This document shows positions 54,471 through 63,900 of a stretch of 64,000 nucleotides of DNA, piece after piece. A program made the position numbers and the translations under genes. Position 1 is the first letter of the stretch, and each line of letters begins with the position of its first letter. Origin of the DNA: Aeromicrobium flavum (lineage in GTDB: Bacteria; Actinomycetota; Actinomycetes; Propionibacteriales; Nocardioidaceae); NCBI RefSeq assembly GCF_007992115.1, contig NZ_BJZQ01000010.1, positions 1 to 64,000 of the forward strand, in the 5' to 3' direction. The notes under the pieces were generated by a model. It was given only the letters and a program-made list of their open reading frames with translations, was not told the DNA's origin and did not search any database.

Positions 54471-57400
54471 ATGACGAAACGACTGCTGCGCCGCCGCCCT
54501 GTCGCGGCCCGCTCCATCCCCCTGCTCCTCGGACTCGCTCTCATCGCGGGTGCCATGGCGGGCGCGGTGACCGCGTCCGCCGGCGCGACGGTGATCCAGG
54601 ACGACTTCGACCGGAGCGTCGGCTCGGGCTGGGGCAAGGCGTCGAGCGGTCAGGCGTACACGACCGGCTCCGCCCAGCGGCTGTCGGTCAGCGCAGGCGC
54701 GGGTCGGGTCGACCTCCCGGCCGCCACCAACGCCGCGGCCATCGCCGAGGGCGTCAAGCTCGGTGACTCCTACGCCAAGGCGGTCGTCTCCTTCGAGCGC
54801 GTCGGGGACGGCGTCTCCAACGGAGTGTCCTCGTCGCTGCTCCTGCGCCGCAAGGGCCTGGGGTTCTACTACGAGGCGCGCCTGCGCCAGCTCGCGCCCG
54901 GTCGGTTCGGCCTGACGGTCCTGCGCAGCGACCGCACCTCGTCCGCCGCCATCGCGGGGGAGACCGTCGTCGCCACCAACGTCGCGTCCGGTCAGAAGCT
55001 GTCGGTCGAGTTCGTCGCGACGGGCAGTGCCACCGTCGACCTCAAGGCCAGGGCCTGGGTCAGCGGCGCGTCCATGCCGTCGTGGCAGGTGACGGGGCGC
55101 GACGCGTCGTCGTCCCGGGTCACCGAGGGATCTCCCGGCCTGAAGTTCGACGCGTCGGCCGGGTCGGCCCGCACCACCGTCCTGGTCCACCAGTACCGCG
55201 CGGCCGACACCGGCGAGAGCACGCCGAACACCGGCAGCACGCGTCACCTCGCCGACGACTTCTCGCGTCGCTGGACCGAGGGTTGGGGCGCGTCGACCAG
55301 CGGCGCCCTGTACGCGACCGGCGCGCCGGGCCGGCTCTCCGTCGACGGCTCCCGGGGACGGGCCGAGGTCCAGCCCGGCAAGTCCGCGGCCTCCGTCGCC
55401 GAGGGTGTCAGCCTGACCGACGCGTCGATCACGGCGGACCTGGCGGTCGAGACGGCCCAGCGCGGAGGCGGAGCGACGTCCGCCGTCCTGCTGCGGCGCT
55501 CGGTGTCCGGGCGCTACTACGAGGCGCGCCTGCACCACCTCGCCAGCGGCGGTCTCGGGCTCTCGATCCACCGCACCGCCGACGGTTCCACCACGACCAT
55601 GGTGGCCCAGAAGACCGTGCTGGCGAGCGTGCCGGCGAACCGGTCGGTCACCGTCCAGTTCTCCACGGTCGGCGACGCGAAGGTCGACCTCAAGGCCCGG
55701 GCGTGGCTGACGGGCGCCGGCCCGGCACCCGACTGGCAGGTCGTCGGCTCGGACTCGTCCGCCGCCCGACTGCGGGCGGGCGGCGCACCCGGCCTGAAGT
55801 TCGACGTGTCACCGGACGGTGTCACCACGGTCGTCCGCGCCGACAACCTCGCGACGGCCGCAGCGGTCGCCGCGGGCACCCCGACGCCGACGACGCCCAC
55901 CCCCACTCCGCCTCCCGCGACGGCTACCACGCCGGCGCCGACGCCCACCCCCGCTCCCACGACGCCCGCGCCGTCCGCTCCGTCGGCGGTCGGGTCCCTC
56001 CCGGTGGGTCAGGCCAGCTACCCGGTCCCCGCGAACGCCGTGTACGTGGCGCCGCTGGGGTCGCGGACGGGCCAGGGCACCAAGGCCGATCCGTACGGAA
56101 GCTTCGGCTACGCCCTCGAGAAGGCCAAGGCCGGCTCGACCCTCGTCCTGCGGGGCGGCACCTTCCACGAGAGTGTGCTGATCGACAAGTCCCTCACGGG
56201 CATCACCGTCCAGAACCATCCCGGCGAGGCCGTCTGGTTCGACGGCTCGAAGACGGTCTCCACCTGGGCGTCGAGCGGGTCGCGCTGGGTCGCCTCCGGT
56301 TGGAACGCCGTGTTCGACCACCGCATCATGTCCGGATCCACCGACGAGACGAGCCGCTGGGTCGATCCCGCCCGCCCCCTGGCCAGCTACCCCGACCAGG
56401 TCTGGATCGGGGACAAGGCCCTGACGCAGGTCGCCTCGGAGTCGGCCGTGTCGGCGGGCGAGTTCTACGTCGACAAGGCGGGCAAGCGCCTCGTCGTCGG
56501 TGACAACCCGGCCGGGAAGTCGGTCCGTGCCAGCGCGTTGAAGCGGGCGATGGAGATCCACGCGACGGACGCGGTGGTGCGAGGCATCGGCGTGCGCCGG
56601 TACGCGACGACGAAGAACGACTTCGCCGCCGTCATCGCGGGCGTGTCCGGGATCGAGTTCGAGAACGTGGTGGTGGAGGAGAACGCGTGGCTCGGCATCG
56701 CCGCCTGGGCCTCTGGCCAGCGCTACCGCAACGTCACGGTGTCGGAGAACGCCATCATGGGGTTCGGCGGCAACAACACCAACGACCTGGTGGTCGAGAA
56801 GTCGGTCTTCCGGGGCAACAACGCGCAGGGCTTCAAGCCGACTCCCGTGGCCTCGGGCATCAAGATCACCCGGGCGAAGGACGTGGTCCTGCGTGACAAC
56901 GTCGTGGCCGACACCCGCCACGCGGGCGGCATCTGGTTCGACGTGTCGTCCTCGAACCTCGAAATCGTGGGCAACTCGGTCTCCGGCAACGCGGCCGGCG
57001 TCATGATCGAGCTGAGCGAGGATGCGGTCGTCGCGGACAACCACATCTTCGGCAACGACGGCACCGGCCTGCGGATCCAGGCCTCGGGCTCGGTCGACGT
57101 CTGGAACAACACGATCGTCGGCAACCCGCGGCCGTTCGCGGTGTGGGACGACGAGCGGAAGCAGGACGTCAAGGCACTGGCCGCGACGATCCCGTGGGTG
57201 GTCGACGACATCAGCTTCCACAACAACGTGGTGAGCATGACCGGCTCCAACACCTGCCCGATCCTGACGCAGGACGAGGCGCAGGTCCGGACGGGCAACG
57301 AGTTCGGCATCACGTCGAACAACAACGCCTTCCACCGTCCCGGCGCGCAGTCCCCGGCGAACTTCGCCTGCTGGGCCAACGGCATCTACCAGGTCAAGAG

Positions 57401-57620
57401 CTTCAAGAACCTGCAGCAGTTCCGTGACGGCACCGGCAACGACAAGGCCTCCGTCCTCACCGAGGGAGCGGCCATCGTCGACGCCAAGGGCGCGGCGGGC
57501 GCATCGACCAGGGCGTCGGTGGGGAGCGTCGCAGCCGGCCTCCCGGCCGCGATCGCCGCGGCGACCGGTCAGCGTGCCGGGGTGGAGGCTCTGGGTGCGT
57601 TCACGGAGCGCCGTGGGTGA
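54471..57620 (+). CDS. Secreted right-handed beta-helix protein with duplicated N-terminal domains
   Basis: 1049 aa. Signal peptide (SIPLLLGLALIAGAMAGAVT) at about 15-34. Two tandem copies of an about 205-residue domain follow (about 40-245 and 255-460): FYYEARLRQLAPGRFGLTVL and VDLKARAWVSGASMPSWQVT in the first match YYEARLHHLASGGLGLSIHR and VDLKARAWLTGAGPAPDWQV in the second. Then comes a Thr/Pro linker of PTPTP type (about 470-505) and a parallel beta-helix (about 520-920) with short repeats (VVVEENAWLGIAAWASGQRY, VVLRDNVVADTRHAGGIWFD). Beta-helix proteins often bind or cleave polysaccharide; role in this locus inferred. The stop overlaps the next gene. Confidence 0.82.
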   Translation: MTKRLLRRRPVAARSIPLLLGLALIAGAMAGAVTASAGATVIQDDFDRSVGSGWGKASSGQAYTTGSAQRLSVSAGAGRVDLPAATNAAAIAEGVKLGDSYAKAVVSFERVGDGVSNGVSSSLLLRRKGLGFYYEARLRQLAPGRFGLTVLRSDRTSSAAIAGETVVATNVASGQKLSVEFVATGSATVDLKARAWVSGASMPSWQVTGRDASSSRVTEGSPGLKFDASAGSARTTVLVHQYRAADTGESTPNTGSTRHLADDFSRRWTEGWGASTSGALYATGAPGRLSVDGSRGRAEVQPGKSAASVAEGVSLTDASITADLAVETAQRGGGATSAVLLRRSVSGRYYEARLHHLASGGLGLSIHRTADGSTTTMVAQKTVLASVPANRSVTVQFSTVGDAKVDLKARAWLTGAGPAPDWQVVGSDSSAARLRAGGAPGLKFDVSPDGVTTVVRADNLATAAAVAAGTPTPTTPTPTPPPATATTPAPTPTPAPTTPAPSAPSAVGSLPVGQASYPVPANAVYVAPLGSRTGQGTKADPYGSFGYALEKAKAGSTLVLRGGTFHESVLIDKSLTGITVQNHPGEAVWFDGSKTVSTWASSGSRWVASGWNAVFDHRIMSGSTDETSRWVDPARPLASYPDQVWIGDKALTQVASESAVSAGEFYVDKAGKRLVVGDNPAGKSVRASALKRAMEIHATDAVVRGIGVRRYATTKNDFAAVIAGVSGIEFENVVVEENAWLGIAAWASGQRYRNVTVSENAIMGFGGNNTNDLVVEKSVFRGNNAQGFKPTPVASGIKITRAKDVVLRDNVVADTRHAGGIWFDVSSSNLEIVGNSVSGNAAGVMIELSEDAVVADNHIFGNDGTGLRIQASGSVDVWNNTIVGNPRPFAVWDDERKQDVKALAATIPWVVDDISFHNNVVSMTGSNTCPILTQDEAQVRTGNEFGITSNNNAFHRPGAQSPANFACWANGIYQVKSFKNLQQFRDGTGNDKASVLTEGAAIVDAKGAAGASTRASVGSVAAGLPAAIAAATGQRAGVEALGAFTERRG

Positions 57621-59610
57621 CCCTGGCCCAGCGCCGGAGGTAGGCGGCGGCGGCCCGGGCCGGCTCGGGGTCGTCGTCGTCAACTACGGCTCGAGCGAGC
57701 TGCTGCGCCAGAACCTGGCGAGCATCCCGTTCTCCGCCGAGACCGTCGTGGTGGTCGTGGACAACCACTCCTCGGCGGCCGAGCGATCGACGGTGCGAGC
57801 GCTCATCGACCAGCGGTCGTGGGTGGGCGTCTACCCGCAGGCGAACCTCGGCTTCGGCGGAGGCTGCAACGTCGGGGTGGAGGAGGCGCTGGCGCGCGGG
57901 GTCACCCGTATCCTGCTGCTCAACCCGGACGCCTCGATCGACGCGCCCTCCGTGGCCCGCCTGGAGTCGGCGGTGAGGGACCGACCCCTGTCGCTCGTGG
58001 CGCCGACGATCCTGACCGGCACGGGCGCGGTGTGGTCGGCAGGAACCGACGTGCTGCTCGACTCCGGGGACATGCGCGCCTGGGCCCGGCGGGTCGAGGG
58101 CGAGCGTCGCCTGCCCTGGCTCTCGGGCGCCTGCCTGATGCTCTCCGCGGAGTTGTGGCGACGGATCGGTGGCTTCGAGGAGGACTACTTCCTCTACTGG
58201 GAGGACGTCGACCTCTCGGCGAAGGTGCTGGAGGCCGGGGGAGCGGTGGAGCTCGTGGCGGGGGCGACGGCCGTGCACGACGAGGGCGGCACCCACGAGG
58301 GCGGGGGCGGGGCCCGGGCGAAGTCGTCGCTCTACTACTTCTACAACACGCGCAACCGCCTGCTGTTCGCCCACCGGCACCTCGACCGCGACGACGTGCG
58401 TCGGTGGGAGCGCCGGGCCTGGCAGGCCGGCCGCGGCATCCTGCTGCGCGGCGGACGCCGGCAGCTCGTCCGCCCGCACCGCACCCTGTGGCCCGTCATC
58501 CGTGGCACGGTCTCCGGATGGCGAGCCAGTCGCCGTCCTCGTCCGCTCGGACAGCGGGTCCGCGTGTACGAGGGCCTGCGGACCGCCCACCTGGAGCGCT
58601 TCCACCAGTGGGAGCCGGCCTCGGTGCTCTACGGCGGACGCAACTACGACTTCGCCGAGGAGCTGCTGCGGGGCCTGGACGTGCGCCGCTTCGGCAGCAC
58701 CGCGAGCCTCGCCCGTGACCTGCTCCGTGCCGACGTGCGCCAGCTCGAGGTCAACGAGCCGCTCATGCTCTCGGCGGTCAAGAACAGCCTCGTGGCCGCG
58801 GTCGCGGTGCGACTCCGGGGGCTCGTCGCAGGGCGGCGCGTCCGCATCGTCAGCTACGCGATCGGCAACGACGACCCGTTCACCTCGCCGAGTCCTCGGC
58901 TGGCGTCCTGGTGGCGACGACGGCTGTACCGCGCGATGGTGCGCCTGCTGATGCTCCAGGTCGACCGCCTGGCCGTCGGCACCGAGGGGGCCATGGTCCA
59001 GTACCGCCCCTACCGGACCCGGCGCTCTGCGCAGGTGCGTCTGGTGCCGGCGCTGCCGGAGCCGTGTGCGGTCTGTCCGCTGGACGGCGCCCGGACCGCG
59101 GTGGTGTTCCTCGGCGCGTTCGACGAGCGCAAGGGCCTGCGCCAGCTCCTCGAGGCCTGGCCGAAGATCCGCGCGTCCGCTCCCGGGGTCCCGTTGCGGA
59201 TCCTCGGCAAGGGCGACCTGCGCCCTCTCGCTGAGGAGGCGGCGGCCACCTGGGACGAGGTCACCGTCCATGTCGATCCGAGCCGCGAGCTCATCCATCG
59301 GGAGCTGGCGTCGGCCGCGGTGCTCGTCCTGCTCTCCCAGCCCACCCCGACGTGGCGTGAGCAGGTGGGGCTGCCCCTCGTCGAGGCGTTGGCCCACGGC
59401 TGCGAGGTGGTGGCCACGACGGAGACGGGGATCGCCGACTGGCTGGCCGGACACGGACACCGGGTGCTGGATCCTCGGACCGCCGGACCGGACGAGGTCG
59501 CGGCCGCCGTGCGGCAGGCGCTGGCTGCCGATCGTGCGGCGGGAGACGTCCTCAGGGACCTGCCCACGGTCGACGGACGGCTGGCCGCCGACCGCTGGAT
59601 GTTCTCCTGA
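57613..59610 (+). CDS. Fused GT2-GT4 glycosyltransferase
   Basis: 665 aa. N-terminal GT2 domain of the rhamnosyltransferase type (LGVVVVNYGSSELLRQNLAS, LLLNPDASIDAPSVARLESA, GGFEEDYFLYWEDVDLSAKV) to about residue 290, then a linker and a GT4 domain (VVFLGAFDERKGLRQLLEAW, LRILGKGDL, and QVGLPLVEALAHGCEVVATT with the E-x7-E region). One protein could thus add two sugars in a row. Start chosen at the GTG 57613 in frame with the GT2 domain, overlapping the beta-helix gene by eight bases. Convergent with the next gene, three bases apart. Confidence 0.82.
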   Translation: MGDPGPAPEVGGGGPGRLGVVVVNYGSSELLRQNLASIPFSAETVVVVVDNHSSAAERSTVRALIDQRSWVGVYPQANLGFGGGCNVGVEEALARGVTRILLLNPDASIDAPSVARLESAVRDRPLSLVAPTILTGTGAVWSAGTDVLLDSGDMRAWARRVEGERRLPWLSGACLMLSAELWRRIGGFEEDYFLYWEDVDLSAKVLEAGGAVELVAGATAVHDEGGTHEGGGGARAKSSLYYFYNTRNRLLFAHRHLDRDDVRRWERRAWQAGRGILLRGGRRQLVRPHRTLWPVIRGTVSGWRASRRPRPLGQRVRVYEGLRTAHLERFHQWEPASVLYGGRNYDFAEELLRGLDVRRFGSTASLARDLLRADVRQLEVNEPLMLSAVKNSLVAAVAVRLRGLVAGRRVRIVSYAIGNDDPFTSPSPRLASWWRRRLYRAMVRLLMLQVDRLAVGTEGAMVQYRPYRTRRSAQVRLVPALPEPCAVCPLDGARTAVVFLGAFDERKGLRQLLEAWPKIRASAPGVPLRILGKGDLRPLAEEAAATWDEVTVHVDPSRELIHRELASAAVLVLLSQPTPTWREQVGLPLVEALAHGCEVVATTETGIADWLAGHGHRVLDPRTAGPDEVAAAVRQALAADRAAGDVLRDLPTVDGRLAADRWMFS

Positions 59611-59613
59611 GCG

Positions 59614-60609
59614 CTACGTCCAGCCGATCGCGGCGGCGAGTCGATCCGCGAGGTGCCGGCTGGTGAAGTCGTCCTCGATGCGCTGACGGGCGTCGCGGCC
59701 CATCGCCGCGGCCCGCGCCGGGTCGTCGACGAGCTCGATCAACCGCTCGACCAGGTGGTCGACCGATCCGGGCCGGGTCAGGAAGCCGGTCACGCCGTCG
59801 TCGACGTAGTCCTCGGCGCCGGGGGTGTGCGTGAGGATCGCCGGCCGCCCGGTGGCCTGGGCCTCGAGCGAGACGGTCATGCCCGAGACGTGGAGGTTGG
59901 GACGGGTCGCGATCGCCACCACCGAGGCCCGGCGATACATCTCGCGCAGCTCGGCGTGCGGGAGGTGGGGGACGATCGTGACCCCGCGGCCGGAGGACAC
60001 GGCCTTCGTCTGCAGCACGGCGCGGACGTGCGGACGGGCGCGCACGACCTGCTCGAAGGCGGTCAGGATCGACTCGTGGTCACGGTCGCGGTCGCCCCCG
60101 GCGCTGAAGAGCAGCGGCTGGTCGGGGTAGGGCGCGGGTGAGAAGAACTGCTCGTCGACGCCGAACTTCACGAACGCGCAGGGTGTCCCACCGTCGACCA
60201 GTCGGTCCATGGCGTCGAGCTGCCCCCGACTGAGGACCCAGACCGACCTCATGGCCGACAGGGTCCTGCGGACGCCGGCCAGGGAGCGGGCGTCGAGCCG
60301 CTCCAGCTGGTCGGTGGCCCAGATGACACCGCAGTGCATGCGGCCGTAGCGCCGGGACACCGCCATGGTGTGGGCCGTGCCCTCGTCCCAGGCCAGTCCG
60401 AGTCGGTCGTGGCGCGCCGGCCGGGGAGACAGGCGCCATGCGAGGCGCCCGCCTCGCGACGGGGCGTCCAGGTGCGTCACCCGGACGGGTCGGTCGGGAC
60501 GGTCGAGTCGCTCCAGGCCGTAGGGCCACCGACCGGGTACCTCGCCACGTGCGTGCCGCTCGCTCCACGCGGCGGAGGCGACGGGGAACACGAACTCGGC
60601 CTCGACCAT
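59614..60609 (-). CDS. GT4-family glycosyltransferase
   Basis: 331 aa. C-terminal GT-B domain with LFSAGGDRDRDHESILTAFE, VTIVPHLPHAELREMYRRAS and VSGMTVSLEAQATGRPAILT (E-x7-E-like region), followed by GAEDYVDDGVTGFLTRPG. The N-terminal acceptor domain is short. The frame is open 54 codons upstream, but a GGAG site sits five bases before ATG 60609 (MVEAEFVFPVASAAWSERHA), which I prefer. Part of the polysaccharide locus; donor sugar unknown. Confidence 0.82.
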   Translation of the reverse strand: MVEAEFVFPVASAAWSERHARGEVPGRWPYGLERLDRPDRPVRVTHLDAPSRGGRLAWRLSPRPARHDRLGLAWDEGTAHTMAVSRRYGRMHCGVIWATDQLERLDARSLAGVRRTLSAMRSVWVLSRGQLDAMDRLVDGGTPCAFVKFGVDEQFFSPAPYPDQPLLFSAGGDRDRDHESILTAFEQVVRARPHVRAVLQTKAVSSGRGVTIVPHLPHAELREMYRRASVVAIATRPNLHVSGMTVSLEAQATGRPAILTHTPGAEDYVDDGVTGFLTRPGSVDHLVERLIELVDDPARAAAMGRDARQRIEDDFTSRHLADRLAAAIGWT

Positions 60610-60911
60610 GCGCACTCCGTTCGGCCCCGAGATGTCCAGCGATGATTGGCCACCGTACCGGAGGTCCGGCGGGTGCCGTCGCGTCCGTCCCGGCGCGTCG
60701 GAACGGGCCGAACGGCCGGTCAGGCCTGTGAGGGATGTGACTGGAGGGTGTGAAGAAAACGCAGGGGCCAAACGCTATTTCTGAGGTCAACCATTCGGCG
60801 AACGGTGTATCGAACAGCGTGTTTGACTGCTCGTGTTCCAACGAATTCGCCGGGGGGAAACGCGACTTTCGTGGGCATCCAGCACGGTGCACTGATCAAA
60901 GGACTACGCAC
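60610..60911. other. Divergent promoter region upstream of the large secreted protein
   Basis: About 300 bp. The part from 60750 to 60900 is clearly richer in A/T than the window average and is the likely promoter of the 60912 gene: TTGACT at 60823-60828 could be a -35, with no clear -10. On the minus strand TACGGT (60657-60652) is a possible -10 for the GT4 gene. AAAGGA (60898-60903) is the ribosome binding site of the 60912 gene. No RNA gene recognised. Confidence 0.45.
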
Positions 60912-63900
60912 GTGAACAGCATGCTTCGCCGGCCCCTCGTCGCTGTCGGCACCCTTTCCCTCCTGGTCCTGGCCGTGGTCGTCCCGTCGATCACCGGCGC
61001 CGGCGCTGCGGAGCCGCTGCCCGAGACGGTCACGGCCGACGCCCTGCCCACGGCACAGATCAACGGCAAGGCCACGACCGTGCTCATCGTGAACGACACG
61101 GTCTACGCCGGAGGCGAGTTCACCAGTGCACGACCGCCCGGTGCCGCCGCCGGCACCAGCGAGAGCCCGCGGTGGAACGCGATGTCGTTCGACCTGAAGA
61201 CCGGGGCGCTCAACAGTTGGGCGCCCCAGTTCAACGGCCAGGTCAAGGACATCGCGACGAACCCGGCCAAGACGAAGCTCTACGTCGTCGGAGCCTTCAC
61301 CCAGGTCAACGGCATCGCCCGCAACCGCATCGCGGTCTTCGACCTCCCCAGCGGCAACCTCAACAACGTCGCCCCCAACATCAACGGCATCACGAGCACG
61401 GTCGCCGCGACGAACGACGCGATCTTCGTGGGCGGCTACTTCACGGGCGTGAACAACCTGCCGCGCGGCCGCGCCGCGGCGATCGACGCCTCGAACGGTG
61501 CGACGCTGCCCTGGCGCAGGGACGCCGACAACAACCAGGTGCAGTCGATGGAGGTGTCCGCCAGTGCCAACAAGGTCCTGATGACCGGCAACTTCACGTC
61601 GGTGGGCGGCAGCAGCGAGCCGGGGTACGGCCTGTTCCTCTCGGACGCGACCTCGGGCGATCCGCTGCCGATGCCGGTGAACAGCCAGGTGCGTGACGCC
61701 GGGGCGAACTCCGGCATCGCCAAGACCGACAGCGACGGTGAGAAGTTCTACGGCGTCGGCTGGCACTACGGCTCGGGTGGCAACGTGGAGGGGACCTTCG
61801 CCGCGAACTGGAGCGACGGATCGCTGGAGTGGATCGAGGACTGCCACGGCGACACGTACGACGTCGCCGCGACCTCGGAGGTCGTCTACACGGCGAGCCA
61901 CAAGCACTACTGCGGCAACAGCAACGGCTTCCCGCAGTCGGAGCCGTGGTCGTACTACCACTCGAACGCGTTCAGCAACGACGTGCGTGGCACCAACACG
62001 CCTGACATCTACGGCTACGAGGACCACCCGGGCGCGCCGCGCCCCGAGCTCCTGAACTGGTGGCCCACCGCCGCCGTCGGCTCGATCAGCGGCCAGGCCA
62101 CGTGGGCCGTGGACGCGGAGGGCGACTACACCGTCTTCGGCGGCGAGTTCCCGCGGATCAACGGCCAGGCGCAGGCCGGACTGGTCCGCTACGCGAAGCG
62201 CTCCGTCGCCTCGAACCCGAAGAAGCGCGGACCGCAGAACTCGGCCGCGGCGATCAATCCGTCGGCGCGCAGCGTCCGTCCCGGCGAGGTCCGGCTCTCG
62301 TGGCCGGCCAACCGCGACCAGGACAGCGCCAAGCTGACCTACCGGATCTACCGCGACAACGTCAACGCCGCCGGCCTGGTCCACGAGGAGGTCCAGACGG
62401 CTCGCTGGTGGGAGGGCAAGCCCATGTCCTTCACGGACACCGGCCTGACCCCGGGCGCCTCGGTGCGGTACCAGCTGAGGGTCCTCGACGACGACGGGAA
62501 CCTCGCCACCTCCAACTGGGTGACCACGACGGTCGCGCTCGAGGACACCCTCGGCACGTACGGCAACGCCGTCTTCGACGACGGGGCGACCAAGTACTGG
62601 CGCCTCGGCGACAGCGGCAACACGGTCGCCGACTGGCTCGGCAACGACGACACGACGGCCGGGTCGGGCGTGTCCCGAGGCACGGCGGGCGCGCTGAACA
62701 ACTCGACCGACACGGCCTCTGCGTTCAACGGCACCGCCAACGGACGGGTGATCTCCACGCAGCTCACGCCCGGCACGAACACCTTCTCGACCGAGGTGTG
62801 GTTCAAGACCTCCTCCTCGGCCGGTGGCAAGATCGCCGGCTTCGGCAGCAGCGCGAGCGGTGACTCCAACAACTACGACCGCCACCTCATGATGAACACG
62901 GCCGGCCGCCTCGTCTTCGGCGTCTACCCCGGTGCTGAGCGGACGGTGACCTCGACGCGGTCGTACAACGACGGCCAGTGGCACCAGGCCGTGGCCTCCC
63001 TGAGCCCCGGCGGCCAGGTCCTCTACGTCGACGGCAAGCGGGTCGCCCAGCGCACCGACACGACGTCGGCGCAGGCCTACAACGGCTACTGGCGTCTCGG
63101 CGGTGACAACACCTGGACCGGTGCCAAGAACTTCAACGGCCAGATCGACGAGTTCTCCGTGTACCCGACGGCGCTGACCGCCGCGCAGGTCAACGACCAC
63201 TGGATGAAGAGCGGCCGCTCCTCGGCGCTCAAGACCGTTCCCGCGGACTCGTACGGCGCTGCCGTGTTCAACGACAGCCCCGAGATGTACTGGCGCCTGA
63301 CGGACACCGGCTCCACGGCGACCGACTCCGCCGTGATGGGCGAGCAGGAGGGCACGATCGCCGGCAACAAGACCGCGGGGCGTCCCGGCGTCATCCCCGG
63401 GAACACGGCGATCGGCCTCGGTCCCAACACGGGCCTGTTCGGCCTGAACCCCGGTGGCGTCGTGGTCTCCAAGGCGCAGTCCGCCGCACCGGCGACCTTC
63501 AGCCAGGAGGTCTGGTTCAAGACGACGATGACCGGCGTGGGGCGCATCTTCGGGTTCGGCTCCAGCAGCGGCACGGCCGCCTCGTCGAACTACGACCGGC
63601 AGCTCTGGCTGGCGAACGGGCGCCTGAACTTCGGTGTCCACCCCGGGACCAGCGTCGTCATCACGTCGAGCGACACGCTGAACGACGGCCAGTGGCACCA
63701 CGTCGTCTCCACGCTCGGACCTGACGGGATGAGGCTCTACGTCGACGGTGAGCTCGACGCCACCCACGCGAACACGTCCGCCCAGGCCTACAACGGCTAC
63801 TGGAAGCTCGGTGGCGACCGGCAGTGGACCGACTCGTCCACGGCCTGGTTCAACGGCGACCTCGACGAGGCCGCGGTCTACTCCCGGCCCCTGTCGACCT

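Noticed and set aside
60750..60810. Possible GEMM (c-di-GMP) or similar riboswitch before the large secreted protein gene
   Set aside because: Short pieces such as ACGCAGGGGCCAAAC recall the GEMM core, but I cannot fold the conserved two-helix structure.
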